Positions 7,294 to 13,668 of a stretch of DNA of 15,874 nt are shown here, piece by piece (the stretch's first letter is position 1; each line of letters begins with the position of its first letter). The translations under genes were made by a program, and so were the position numbers. The notes below the pieces were generated by a model. The model was given only the letters and a program-made list of their open reading frames with translations. It ran no database searches and was not told the DNA's origin. Source of the stretch: JAOZHU01 sp964632845 (lineage in GTDB: Archaea > Thermoproteota > Bathyarchaeia > Bathyarchaeales > Bathycorpusculaceae); contig CAZWDU010000025.1 of NCBI GenBank assembly GCA_964632845.1, positions 1-15,874 of the forward strand, in the 5' to 3' direction.

Positions 7294-8238
7294 TTAAGGT
7301 CTGTACCCGCTGAGAGTGCACAACGCCAGTGCCGCTGCAGTTATATCCGCTGTCGTTCCAGGGTTATACAGGTTTCCAGACGCCCTCAGTTTCTTGTCAA
7401 ACTCAAGGATGCTTTGGCGCCCGCTTGTGGTTTCCACACCGCCTAACGCGAGAATCCCGCGTGCATCCAGCGAAATTTCACGGGTTTTTTCTATGCCGAC
7501 TTTTCGGGCTATGAACGTATCTGGATACTCAGATAATACCTTCAGGAACGTGTGGATAATAGCTGTGTTCAAATCCCTGCTTTTAAGCTGCTCCATCAGG
7601 TAGGGGTAAGCCAGATCAAACGTTATGGGGTAATTGTTCACCCACTCGGAGCAGATATCGTCGTAGCCAGCGGCTATTTTGAAAACCTGAAAGAGCGAAA
7701 CGTTCTCGGCGAGCAAACGCTCTTTAGAGTTGGGGTCGTGAACGTCCAAGTCTGGAGCACTGTTAAGCCCGCTGGGTTTAGCTATGTCTATAGCTTCGTA
7801 AAGGTTAACCGCATCCTGAGGCGTAGTTGACTCAACCGCCAACTTCAGGTTACGCCTCAGCTCTGGAAAGTTGAAGCCGCCGTCGCTCATCTGCGTCATG
7901 CCTGCTGCAACCGCCAACGGCACGAACAGCATCACCGTGCCGATTAACGTGTTGCCGCCTTTCTGCCAAGTGTCAATGTCCGCGGCGCAGTTTCGTATGA
8001 GTGCGCCCATGCCAGCTTCGCCTATGCCAAGTTTGTGGTTGGATATGGCTATGCCGCGGTTTGCTGCTTCCTCAAACGATGCGTGTGCAGCCACTGCTGA
8101 AGCCAAGAAATGTTCAACGCGTGTGCCTTCGAAGCCGACGACGAAGTTTACGTTGCCGGGTTTGTCGGCGCTGACTTCCAGCAGTATGGCCAGTTCGAGG
8201 CATTTGCTGATGTGTTTTGCTTTTTCGCAGTGAGGCAT
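7294..8238 (-). CDS. CitG/MdcB-type triphosphoribosyl-dephospho-CoA synthase family protein
   Basis: The bacterial enzymes join dephospho-CoA to the ribose of ATP to make the prosthetic group of citrate or malonate lyases. This 314-residue protein has the family's landmarks: an N-terminal helix followed by DKPGNV (25-30, from PKPGLV), GGNTLIG (94-100, from GVNTHKG) and NPGTTAD (292-298, from SPGGSAD). The HK pair of the central motif is replaced by LI, as I recall from other archaeal relatives. No lyase subunit or acyl-carrier gene is nearby, so the product is probably not the lyase cofactor. The real substrate is unknown. It heads the minus-strand series ahead of fdhD (78 bases to its ATG) and moeA. 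It appears leaderless: a TATA box sits about 26 bases before the ATG and there is no ribosome-binding site. Confidence 0.82.
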   Translation of the reverse strand: MPHCEKAKHISKCLELAILLEVSADKPGNVNFVVGFEGTRVEHFLASAVAAHASFEEAANRGIAISNHKLGIGEAGMGALIRNCAADIDTWQKGGNTLIGTVMLFVPLAVAAGMTQMSDGGFNFPELRRNLKLAVESTTPQDAVNLYEAIDIAKPSGLNSAPDLDVHDPNSKERLLAENVSLFQVFKIAAGYDDICSEWVNNYPITFDLAYPYLMEQLKSRDLNTAIIHTFLKVLSEYPDTFIARKVGIEKTREISLDARGILALGGVETTSGRQSILEFDKKLRASGNLYNPGTTADITAAALALCTLSGYRP

Positions 8239-8260
8239 AAGGGGAAATGTTCAAAAAAGG

Positions 8261-8268
8261 TTTATTAA
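8261..8268 (-). promoter_or_regulatory. TATA box of the CitG-like gene (leaderless)
   Basis: On the minus strand TTAATAAA is centred about 26 bases before the ATG at 8238, so transcription should begin at or next to the start codon. The bases between lack any GGTG or GGAG element, consistent with a leaderless message. Confidence 0.55.
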
Positions 8269-8331
8269 CGTTGTGTAAAAAACTACAAACAATTGAAGCT
8301 GCTTACATAATAAGCGCAGGAGTTTTCTCCC

Positions 8332-9351
8332 TTGCAGGCTCGCGAAGGCGAACTAATCAAAACACGAGACAATGTAATCTTCGACGTTAAAGGTTTAGTG
8401 CATCCGCCAAACCGCGTCATAGCGTTCCCAAGATACATTCCTTCGCCTCAAGGCACTCGTGGACATGCAGGTGACTTGTACGGCAAAGTTTACAGCTTCA
8501 CTGACCGCTTCAAGTTTCTGCAAGAAAACGCGCCCGAGCTTATAGTGCATGACGAGGTTTTTGACGCAACCTTATGCGAAGTGCCAATCGACCAGATTAC
8601 GACACATTATAACCCTGTTGGCAAGCTGCAGAAGCTGCGTTCAACTAAAACGCTGAACGATTTGGAGAGGAAGGCTGTGCAGTTGGCGGAAGATTTGAAG
8701 GAAGCCGCGGGTATCCCGTGGAGCAGCATTGGAATTTCAGGTTCACTGCTGGTTGGGTTGTACACGCTGCAGTCGGATATTGACCCTGTTGTTTACGGTG
8801 TTGAAAGCTGCCGCAAGGCTTACGCTGCACTGGAAAACCTGTTGGAGACTGGTGATTCACGGTTTAAGCGGTACAGCCGCAAGGGGTTGCAGGCGCTGTT
8901 CGATTTCCGTTCGAAAGACACCAAAATGAGCTTCGAAGACTTCGCTTTGGTCGAATCGCGAAAAGCGTTCCAAGGCATGTACGAGGGAACAGACTACTTC
9001 ATCCGCTTTGTGAAAAACTGGAACGAAACAAGCGAACAATATGGCGACGTACGCTACAAGGACTGCGGCTACGCGCGGATAACGTCTACGGTTGCGGATG
9101 ACACGGAGGCGCTGTTCACGCCGTGCACGTACAAGCTGGAGAACACGCAAATTGTTGACGGCGCAAAACTGGAGCCAATAAGGGAGATTGCGTCTTTCCG
9201 CGGCAGGTTCTGTGAGCAAGCCCGAACAGGCGAAGCAATCATAGCACAGGGGAAAGTTGAACGCGTGACAAACACGCAGACATCGCGTGAACATTACAGG
9301 TTGATACTGGGTAACATGCCATTGGATTTCATGGTGTTGTCGCGGGCTTAA
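8332..9351 (+). CDS. Archaeal polymerase-beta-type nucleotidyltransferase, paralogue 1
   Basis: This 339-residue protein belongs to an uncharacterised archaeal family. An N-terminal region (about 1-125) opens with a strand-rich segment, RDNVIFDVKG then HPPNRVIAFPRYIP. The nucleotidyltransferase core is GISGS at 134-138 followed by SDID at 148-151, the hG[GS]...DxD signature that binds metal and nucleotide. Further on a conserved block reads TVADDTEALF...CTYK. The C-terminal 60 residues, with AIIAQGKVERV near 280, look like an OB-type barrel. A third catalytic carboxylate is not obvious, because the expected strand reads YFIRFVKN. The start is TTG with AGGAG ten bases upstream. It is divergent from the CitG-like gene and ends tail-to-tail with paralogue 2, sharing TTAA. 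The substrate is unknown. Confidence 0.8.
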   Translation: MQAREGELIKTRDNVIFDVKGLVHPPNRVIAFPRYIPSPQGTRGHAGDLYGKVYSFTDRFKFLQENAPELIVHDEVFDATLCEVPIDQITTHYNPVGKLQKLRSTKTLNDLERKAVQLAEDLKEAAGIPWSSIGISGSLLVGLYTLQSDIDPVVYGVESCRKAYAALENLLETGDSRFKRYSRKGLQALFDFRSKDTKMSFEDFALVESRKAFQGMYEGTDYFIRFVKNWNETSEQYGDVRYKDCGYARITSTVADDTEALFTPCTYKLENTQIVDGAKLEPIREIASFRGRFCEQARTGEAIIAQGKVERVTNTQTSREHYRLILGNMPLDFMVLSRA

Positions 9352-10418
9352 GCGGTTACTTTCAAAACTTGTTCGTAGTAGCGTGGGCAATACGTTAGGG
9401 TGATTTGGTGGAAGTTGCCTTTCGGCGTTGCCACTTCTTCCAAGTTGCCCTCAACGCAGACTGTTTCATTTTTTCTTGCTTGGGCTCGGAACTCTTCCAT
9501 GTAAGAGACCACACGCACTGCTTCCAAAGCGGCTCTTGTGCCAGTTAAAACTGTTAAGGGCTGTATGCCGTATACTGATGGAATAAAGGGTGCTTCGTCG
9601 TCGGCTGTTACGCGGGCGGTGATTTTAACCCAGCCTTTCCGCACGATGCGCGTTGTTGAGTCGTATTCTGAGGTGATTTCGCTCCATGCCTTCACGGGTT
9701 CAAACTCGGCTTTTATGGTTCTTCCGCTTTTTGCGTCGTCGAATAAGCCGTAGATCTGCTTGCGTTCTTGGTGCCAGATGAATTCTTTTACGGTGTAGTT
9801 TTGGAAGCGCCACTGCTTGCCTGCCATGGCTGAGTCGCTTTCAAACTCGTTTCTGAAGCCAGAACGCGCATCCGCGTACAATGCCGCCAGCGTTTCGCGG
9901 ATTTTGTTGTTTTCCGCTTTGCCGTAGATTAAGAGGTCTATGTCTGAAAGCTGGGGGTGGTGGAAATCGTGGAGCATGCTGCCGAACACGCCGAAGTCTG
10001 CCGTGGATAAGCCAGAACGCTGCAATACAATGTTTAGGACGCGTTGTGTGGCGTCTTGCAGTTCATCCTTTGAGGCGGTTTCAATTAGCGCTTGTAGGCG
10101 TTGCTCAGGTTTTCTTACTTCAGCAATGTCAGCGTGATTTATGCCTACGACCTTTTGCCCTAGCATCTCGTGGAAAACCGTGTATTGTGGGAAACGCTTG
10201 AAGATGAGTTTCCAGCCTTCGTCATTGTAAAACTTGTAGAACGTTTGGTCTTTTCCGTTTCTTGGTGCTCTTGGGTCGGTTGATGTGAAAACTTTTTCTG
10301 AGGCGTATTCTGCGTCGCATATGTACGCGTCGGGCGGGTGGGAGTAGCCGAATACGCGGAGGATTATGCCTTCGCGGGTGACTATGGCGTCGCGGTCTCT
10401 AAGCGTTAAAGTGGCCAA
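9348..10418 (-). CDS. Archaeal polymerase-beta-type nucleotidyltransferase, paralogue 2
   Basis: This 356-residue protein has the same order of parts as its neighbours: EGIILRVFGYSHP near the start, the catalytic core FGVFGS (142-147) and SDIDLLIYG (158-166), the block VTADDEAPFIPSVYG, then a C-terminal OB-like segment with VCVEGNLEEV. Both Asp residues of DxD are present. A KAEFEP strand could supply the third carboxylate, which paralogues 1 and 3 lack. The start is TTG inside the last codons of paralogue 3 (13-base overlap), which suggests coupled translation, with a GAGGA element upstream. Sequence similarity to the two neighbours is modest, so the duplication is old. The biochemical role is unknown. 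Confidence 0.8.
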   Translation of the reverse strand: MATLTLRDRDAIVTREGIILRVFGYSHPPDAYICDAEYASEKVFTSTDPRAPRNGKDQTFYKFYNDEGWKLIFKRFPQYTVFHEMLGQKVVGINHADIAEVRKPEQRLQALIETASKDELQDATQRVLNIVLQRSGLSTADFGVFGSMLHDFHHPQLSDIDLLIYGKAENNKIRETLAALYADARSGFRNEFESDSAMAGKQWRFQNYTVKEFIWHQERKQIYGLFDDAKSGRTIKAEFEPVKAWSEITSEYDSTTRIVRKGWVKITARVTADDEAPFIPSVYGIQPLTVLTGTRAALEAVRVVSYMEEFRAQARKNETVCVEGNLEEVATPKGNFHQITLTYCPRYYEQVLKVTA

Positions 10419-11413
10419 ATGTACTCTTCCTCGGAGGTGGCTGTGCCGACTACGACTTGGTAGTAGACTGCACCTGTTTTGATGGATTCTACGCGTTCGA
10501 TTGTGCCTGCGACTTTGATTTGGCTGCCTTTGCGGGCGATGTTGCGGTAGCAGCCTATGTTCGCGATCACGCGGTCGGGAACCCTGTCGGCGGACAGTTC
10601 AGATGCCGCGTCTAGGGGCATGTAATCGGTGATTTTGTAGGTGGCTGGGCGGAACATGGTTTCAGTGTCGTCGCTCACGGTGCATTGGAAGCGCAGTGGC
10701 ATGAGAGACGAGAAGCGGTGCGTGCCATATCGGGCTTTGTTTTCTGCGGGTTTGCGGGTGGCGTTGTACATGAAGATTTTTTTGTTGTAGCGTCCTTGGA
10801 ATTTTCTTGCTGCGTCCAAGCGGTTGCTGATGATGTAGCTTAACTTGCCAGCGTTGACTAACTGGGCTATTGTCTGTTCGACTTTGCGGAAGTTTTCTGA
10901 GCCGTAGACGACGAAGTCTATGTCCGACACGGGCGCGTGCATGTTCAGGGCTATGGAGCCGTGGATGCCGAAGTCGGCTATGGCTACGCCTGATTCCTTG
11001 GACAGCATGCGGATAAGGCCGAGCGCCATTTTCTGCAACGTGTCAGGCTGTTTCAGTTGTGTTAAAGTGGTTAGGCAGTCTTTGGGAACATAAACATGCT
11101 CGATTAGGCTTAATGGCGCGGTTATGAGTTCTTTGTTTCGGAGGTAGCAGTAGTAGAGGTAGGCGGGGAAGTTTTTCCTGAACGTGTCTATGAATGATTT
11201 GTAGTTTTTTGCGGTGTACAGTTTTTCTGCGCGGAAAAGTTTGGTTTCGCCATAGTTCCACGTGCGCTCCAGCATTTCAACGTGGAAGAGGTCTTTGAAG
11301 TCGGCTGGGATGTACTTGAGGAAAGCGAAAACGCGGTCGGTTGGGTGCTCGTAGCCGAAGGTGTTGAATATGAAACCGTCTTTGGTTACGAAGGTGTCTC
11401 CGTCAGCGGGCAC
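10406..11413 (-). CDS. Archaeal polymerase-beta-type nucleotidyltransferase, paralogue 3
   Basis: This 335-residue protein is the first gene of the overlapping minus-strand pair and starts with GTG. It begins with DGFIFNTFGYEHPTDRVFAF, matching the openings of the other two. Next come a charged helical region, the core FGIHGS (148-153) with SDIDFVVYG (163-171), the block TVSDDTETMFRPATYK, and a C-terminal barrel-like stretch with IKVAGTIERV. The DxD aspartates are Asp164 and Asp166. The strand expected to supply a third carboxylate reads KIFMYNAT, with none visible. The fold suggests transfer of a nucleotide to a protein, small molecule or RNA. It is not a small HEPN-MNT antitoxin: it is three times too long and no HEPN partner is present. 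Confidence 0.8.
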   Translation of the reverse strand: MPADGDTFVTKDGFIFNTFGYEHPTDRVFAFLKYIPADFKDLFHVEMLERTWNYGETKLFRAEKLYTAKNYKSFIDTFRKNFPAYLYYCYLRNKELITAPLSLIEHVYVPKDCLTTLTQLKQPDTLQKMALGLIRMLSKESGVAIADFGIHGSIALNMHAPVSDIDFVVYGSENFRKVEQTIAQLVNAGKLSYIISNRLDAARKFQGRYNKKIFMYNATRKPAENKARYGTHRFSSLMPLRFQCTVSDDTETMFRPATYKITDYMPLDAASELSADRVPDRVIANIGCYRNIARKGSQIKVAGTIERVESIKTGAVYYQVVVGTATSEEEYIWPL

Positions 11414-11465
11414 CCAGTTAGTAGTTGAAGACGTTTTAACACACCGCGGAATAAATTAAGCTAAA

Positions 11466-11506
11466 GACTAAAAAAGCTATTGCATATGCGGTTGCGGCAA
11501 TTGATG
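11466..11506 (+). repeat. Diverged dispersed repeat, copy A
   Basis: GACTAA, then AAAAGCTATTGC and a GGTT...GCAAT-GATG tail recur at 12764-12805. I count about six substitutions and one single-base gap over some 40 bases. Translated, both copies give K-A-I-A-x-x-V-x-A-I-D, so they may be fragments of a once-duplicated coding segment. Confidence 0.55.
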
Positions 11507-11607
11507 TTGCTTTTATACGGTAGCAATTAACCGCGTCTTCGTTAAGCACGGGATAGTATTTGGAGAAAAAAAGGCTTGTTTTTGATCTTTGCAGTTTTTA
11601 GTTCAGG

Positions 11608-11643
11608 TTAGCGCTATTGCTTTTTGTATGCGCGCTAAAAAAA
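11608..11643 (-). terminator. Alba terminator: hairpin with adjoining T-run
   Basis: The arms TTAGCGC (11608-11614) and GCGCTAA (11632-11638) are perfect inverted repeats. On the minus strand a run of seven T comes about 30 bases after the Alba stop, directly before the hairpin. Oligo-T runs are what ends archaeal transcription; the hairpin may add stability. Confidence 0.5.
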
Positions 11644-11670
11644 GAGAACTAGGTGGATTTACTTGTGATT

Positions 11671-12093
11671 CTATTTCTTCGCAAGTTTTATATCCAATGT
11701 TGAAACGTTCCTTGGCCCGTTATCGCCTTCTCTTGCAGGCATCTCTTCTGTTCCGAGACCAATCGCTGTAACTCTTAGGTCTTTCATGAAGCGCTTGCAG
11801 GTTATTTCAGCCACATCCACAGCAGTGGTTATTGCTCTGCCTCTGGCCTTAAGCGTAATTTCAGTGATAGCACCTGAAGATAACGCGGTCATGACCGCCA
11901 TGACATAGCTCATTGGTGGTTTGTTTCCGATGAAAACGACCTCTGGTTCCTTCTCTACGGGTTTCTTGGTCGTTTTCTTCTGTTCTTCAACGACTGCTTC
12001 AGGGGTGGATTTTTCTAAATCTTCAGCTGCTTGTTTAGAAGTCTGTTCTTCGGCCTTTTCAACTGCAGGTTTCGGGTTTGTTTCTTCCGTCAT
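11671..12093 (-). CDS. albA: DNA/RNA-binding chromatin protein Alba with charged N-terminal tail
   Basis: Alba dimers coat archaeal DNA and RNA. The last 90 residues of the 140-residue protein are a full Alba domain: VFIGNKPPMSYVMAV with the nucleic-acid-binding Lys of the GNKP loop, then ITLKARGRAITTAVDVAE and the beta-hairpin region ending in VSTLDIKLAKK. The first 50 residues are a Glu/Lys/Pro/Ala-rich, disordered tail not found in the roughly 95-residue crenarchaeal proteins. I chose the ATG at 12091-12093: AAGGAGTG lies seven bases upstream, and a TATATA element at 12126-12131 puts the transcript start near 12102. The longer reading frame that starts at 12156 would span this promoter. 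Confidence 0.92.
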   Translation of the reverse strand: MTEETNPKPAVEKAEEQTSKQAAEDLEKSTPEAVVEEQKKTTKKPVEKEPEVVFIGNKPPMSYVMAVMTALSSGAITEITLKARGRAITTAVDVAEITCKRFMKDLRVTAIGLGTEEMPAREGDNGPRNVSTLDIKLAKK

Positions 12094-12125
12094 TTCTTTC
12101 ACTCCTTTTTTGTTGTTTATTTGAC

Positions 12126-12131
12126 TATATA
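12126..12131 (-). promoter_or_regulatory. TATA box of the Alba gene
   Basis: TATATA lies about 35 bases before the ATG at 12093, placing the transcript start just ahead of a strong AAGGAGTG ribosome-binding site. Strong promoter and binding site fit an abundant chromatin protein. Confidence 0.65.
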
Positions 12132-12263
12132 CAATATTCCGCGTCCAAGTAGACACTGAACATCGGGATTAAACATTAACAGACAAACTAATAAACGCAA
12201 CAAAAGCGCGCACATCGTGCCTCCATTCCGCGTCTTTCGGTTCAGTCGCTTCAAAGAAGCCAC

Positions 12264-12491
12264 TTATTTTTGAAAAATGCTGGTTGGATGTGCTTCCCTT
12301 CTGCCTGTGAAATCATCGCCTCGTCTTGCCCATGCATTCTTCTCGTTAAAACTGAAGTTTAGTCGGGTCTTACTTGGCTGGTTTGACCGTTGTTTAGAGA
12401 AGCAGGTGCTACAATAAACGGGTCTGCCTGGCGTAGGCTTGAAGGGGACTGTGGCTTTTCTGCCGCATTCGTCGCATTTGATTTCAAACAT
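12264..12491 (-). CDS. Small CxxC-x17-CxxC zinc-ribbon protein
   Basis: This 75-residue protein contains two CxxC knuckles, CDEC (6-9) and CSTC (27-30), separated by exactly 17 residues with the internal VPFKPTPGRPVYC. That matches the widespread archaeal and bacterial CxxC-x17-CxxC zinc-ribbon family, whose function is unknown but probably involves nucleic-acid or protein binding. The last 45 residues are basic and Asn/Ser-rich and look unstructured. The ATG start is preceded by AGGAAAG at close spacing. It lies upstream of Alba on the same strand but 133 bases away from that gene's TATA box, so it is probably transcribed separately. Confidence 0.8.
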   Translation of the reverse strand: MFEIKCDECGRKATVPFKPTPGRPVYCSTCFSKQRSNQPSKTRLNFSFNEKNAWARRGDDFTGRREAHPTSIFQK

Positions 12492-12867
12492 TCTTTCCTG
12501 AGTCGTGTAAAATCACCTCATTGGTCTGTGATTGAAATTGAAAATCGGAAATTCTCAATTACTTGTTTTTGAATAGCAGAATAACTCATTTAAAGGTTTA
12601 CGCTCCAAAACGTGAAAAGGTACTACGAAAACCGAGAAAAACGAAGCTGGAGCGTCTTTGACAATATGAGGCACCACGCAATTTACGCGCGCGTGAATCG
12701 AGTATATGGCTGTATGCAGCAGATTCTGAGAATCTCCGCTGTACCTTCTTGTTTGTCAAGTTTGACTAACAAAAGCTATTGCCCATGTGGTTACAGCAAT
12801 CGATGCCTATGCAGGTACAGAGTGCACACGCATAAAGCTTATTTCACACGCAAGATGCATTGAGCAT
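12492..12867. other. 376-bp region without a supported gene
   Basis: The left part holds the upstream region of the zinc-ribbon gene. A TTTAAA element (12589-12594) lies about 25 bases before a plus-strand GTG at 12612 that opens an 83-codon frame; its opening MKRYYENREKRSWSVFD looks protein-like, but its second half overlaps repeat copy B in a different frame and is Cys-rich and shadow-like. It could be a leaderless small gene or a decayed one. Copy B of the diverged repeat is at 12764-12805. Otherwise I see nothing. Confidence 0.4.
12764..12805 (+). repeat. Diverged dispersed repeat, copy B
   Basis: Partner of 11466-11506, about 85% identical over 40 bases by eye. Here the reading is TKAIAHVVTAID, in frame with the downstream membrane-peptide gene but upstream of its likely start. 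The two copies flank the Alba and zinc-ribbon genes in the same orientation. Confidence 0.55.
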
Positions 12868-13053
12868 ATGAAACTGAGAACACTGTTAAGCAATTTTTAC
12901 TTCATACACTTCTTAGTGGCGCTTGGTCTACTCGCTACACTTGGATGGATTCTCAGGAATATGCCACTTCTCATTTTCTTCGCGGTATTATCTTTTTCAG
13001 GGGCGATATGCGGCGCATTTATTCGTGTAATCGACAAAAACGGGAAAAAATGA
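12868..13053 (+). CDS. Two-helix small membrane protein, unknown function
   Basis: This 61-residue protein is made of two hydrophobic helices, about residues 12-29 (IHFLVALGLLATLGWILR-type) and 32-51, joined by a tight R-N-M-P turn and ending in the basic tail RVIDKNGKK. I chose the ATG at 12868 because the sequence in front of it is polar and overlaps repeat copy B. The frame is open to an upstream ATG at 12787, giving 88 residues. No strong ribosome-binding site precedes 12868. I do not recognise a family. The gene converges on the small unknown gene at 13074-13286. Confidence 0.5.
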   Translation: MKLRTLLSNFYFIHFLVALGLLATLGWILRNMPLLIFFAVLSFSGAICGAFIRVIDKNGKK

Positions 13054-13073
13054 TTCTAACCCAACCAGTCCAG

Positions 13074-13286
13074 CTAAATTTCAGTTCTGTTGTCCGGTTC
13101 AACTCTTACGGTGAAATGCCCTATTCCCGCCAAAAGCGGAAGAATATGAGAAAGCAACTGCTCTGCACTTAAAGAGCGCACTGCACCATTTGCGCCAGTT
13201 TGAACCCAGCCCTCCGCTCCTTTTTGATATTTCTGTACCCACCCATGTTTTGACATGACGTAAATTGTGCATTCAGAATTCTTCAT
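13074..13286 (-). CDS. Conserved-looking small hypothetical protein
   Basis: This 70-residue soluble protein has the pattern MSKHGWVQKYQKGAEGWVQT, in which two G-W-V-Q elements sit twelve residues apart, followed by a helix SAEQLLSHILPLL and a final strand GHFTVRVEP. I do not recognise the family. The beta-hairpin followed by helix and strand suggests a small ligand- or protein-binding module. I chose the ATG at 13284-13286 over a GTG nine bases upstream because a TATA element at 13308-13316 places transcription start almost exactly there, so the message is probably leaderless. Confidence 0.6.
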   Translation of the reverse strand: MKNSECTIYVMSKHGWVQKYQKGAEGWVQTGANGAVRSLSAEQLLSHILPLLAGIGHFTVRVEPDNRTEI

Positions 13287-13307
13287 GACTACCACATCAG
13301 CGCATAC

Positions 13308-13316
13308 ATATTAAAA
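13308..13316 (-). promoter_or_regulatory. TATA box of the small hypothetical gene
   Basis: TTTTAATAT on the minus strand is centred about 26 bases before the ATG at 13286, which fits a leaderless transcript. Confidence 0.45.
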
Positions 13317-13429
13317 GTTAATCCAACCAAACCCGCTTTAGCGAATGCTGGATGTGTTCAGAAAAGGTGTTGGTAAAAAGCTAAGGTTTTAATGTGTAAA
13401 CTTGTATTGCTTGTTAAGTTGGTGAGATT

Positions 13430-13558
13430 TTGTCACGAAGAAAAAAGAAAGCTGAAGGTTTAGAGCAGCATAAGAAACTACAGCGAGAGAAAGACCTGAA
13501 AAGAAAACAGAAAAAGCAAGTTTCGCTTCCTACAAAACATTCGAAAGGCAAAAAATGA
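13430..13558 (+). CDS. 42-residue lysine/arginine-rich small protein
   Basis: The frame opens with TTG at 13430-13432, three bases after the GGTGA ribosome-binding site at 13421-13425, and ends with TGA at 13556-13558. The protein begins SRRKKKAEGLEQHKKLQREK, continues as a strongly basic probable helix and ends THSKGKK-like (KHSKGKK). It has 17 Lys or Arg in the first 32 residues. Such peptides often bind nucleic acid or the ribosome, but I recognise no family. A TTTTAATG element (13387-13394) stands about 40 bases upstream, which is promoter-like. Spacing of ribosome site to start is short, so the start is the least certain point. Confidence 0.5.
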   Translation: MSRRKKKAEGLEQHKKLQREKDLKRKQKKQVSLPTKHSKGKK

Positions 13559-13632
13559 CCGCCTTCCAATCAGGATTAAACGTTAATCTCTGAACACGCT
13601 TCATGGCTAAAACCATAGGTGAAGACATCTCG

Positions 13633-13640
13633 TAAAAAAA
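13633..13640 (-). terminator. Oligo-T terminator of the histidine phosphatase gene
   Basis: On the minus strand a run of seven T, about 30 bases after the stop at 13669, is the type of signal that ends archaeal transcription. No stem is needed or seen. Confidence 0.4.
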
Positions 13641-13668
13641 CTGCGAGTTGTTCAAATCTTACTGATAC

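Larger units (their letters stand above)
11414..11670. other. 257-bp intergenic region between NTase paralogue 3 and the Alba gene
   Basis: No gene is supported here. The stretch holds the upstream region of paralogue 3, copy A of a diverged 40-base repeat (11466-11506), and the Alba terminator (11608-11643). A short open stretch around copy A reads KKAIAYAVAAIDVAFIR and then stops at 11521. It looks like a coding remnant. Confidence 0.6.

Noticed and set aside
8857..9390. 177-codon minus-strand frame opposite nucleotidyltransferase paralogue 1
   Set aside because: Lies antisense to a gene with clear catalytic motifs; composition is Arg/Cys-rich and shadow-like, with no domain.
8332..11413. 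HEPN-MNT toxin-antitoxin system
   Set aside because: The nucleotidyltransferases are over 330 residues with extra domains, and no HEPN protein is adjacent.
12094..12156. Longer Alba start at 12156
   Set aside because: The extra codons span the TATATA promoter and the AAGGAGTG ribosome-binding site that serve the ATG at 12093.
12612..12863. Plus-strand 83-codon frame
   Set aside because: The opening looks protein-like and has a TATA element at leaderless spacing, but the second half is Cys-rich and out of frame with the repeat-encoded peptide. Kept only as a note in the region entry.
12167..13586. GGATTAAAC-A/G-TTAA motif near 12167 and 13573
   Set aside because: A 14-base match with one difference in A/T-rich spacer is close to chance and the two sites have different contexts.
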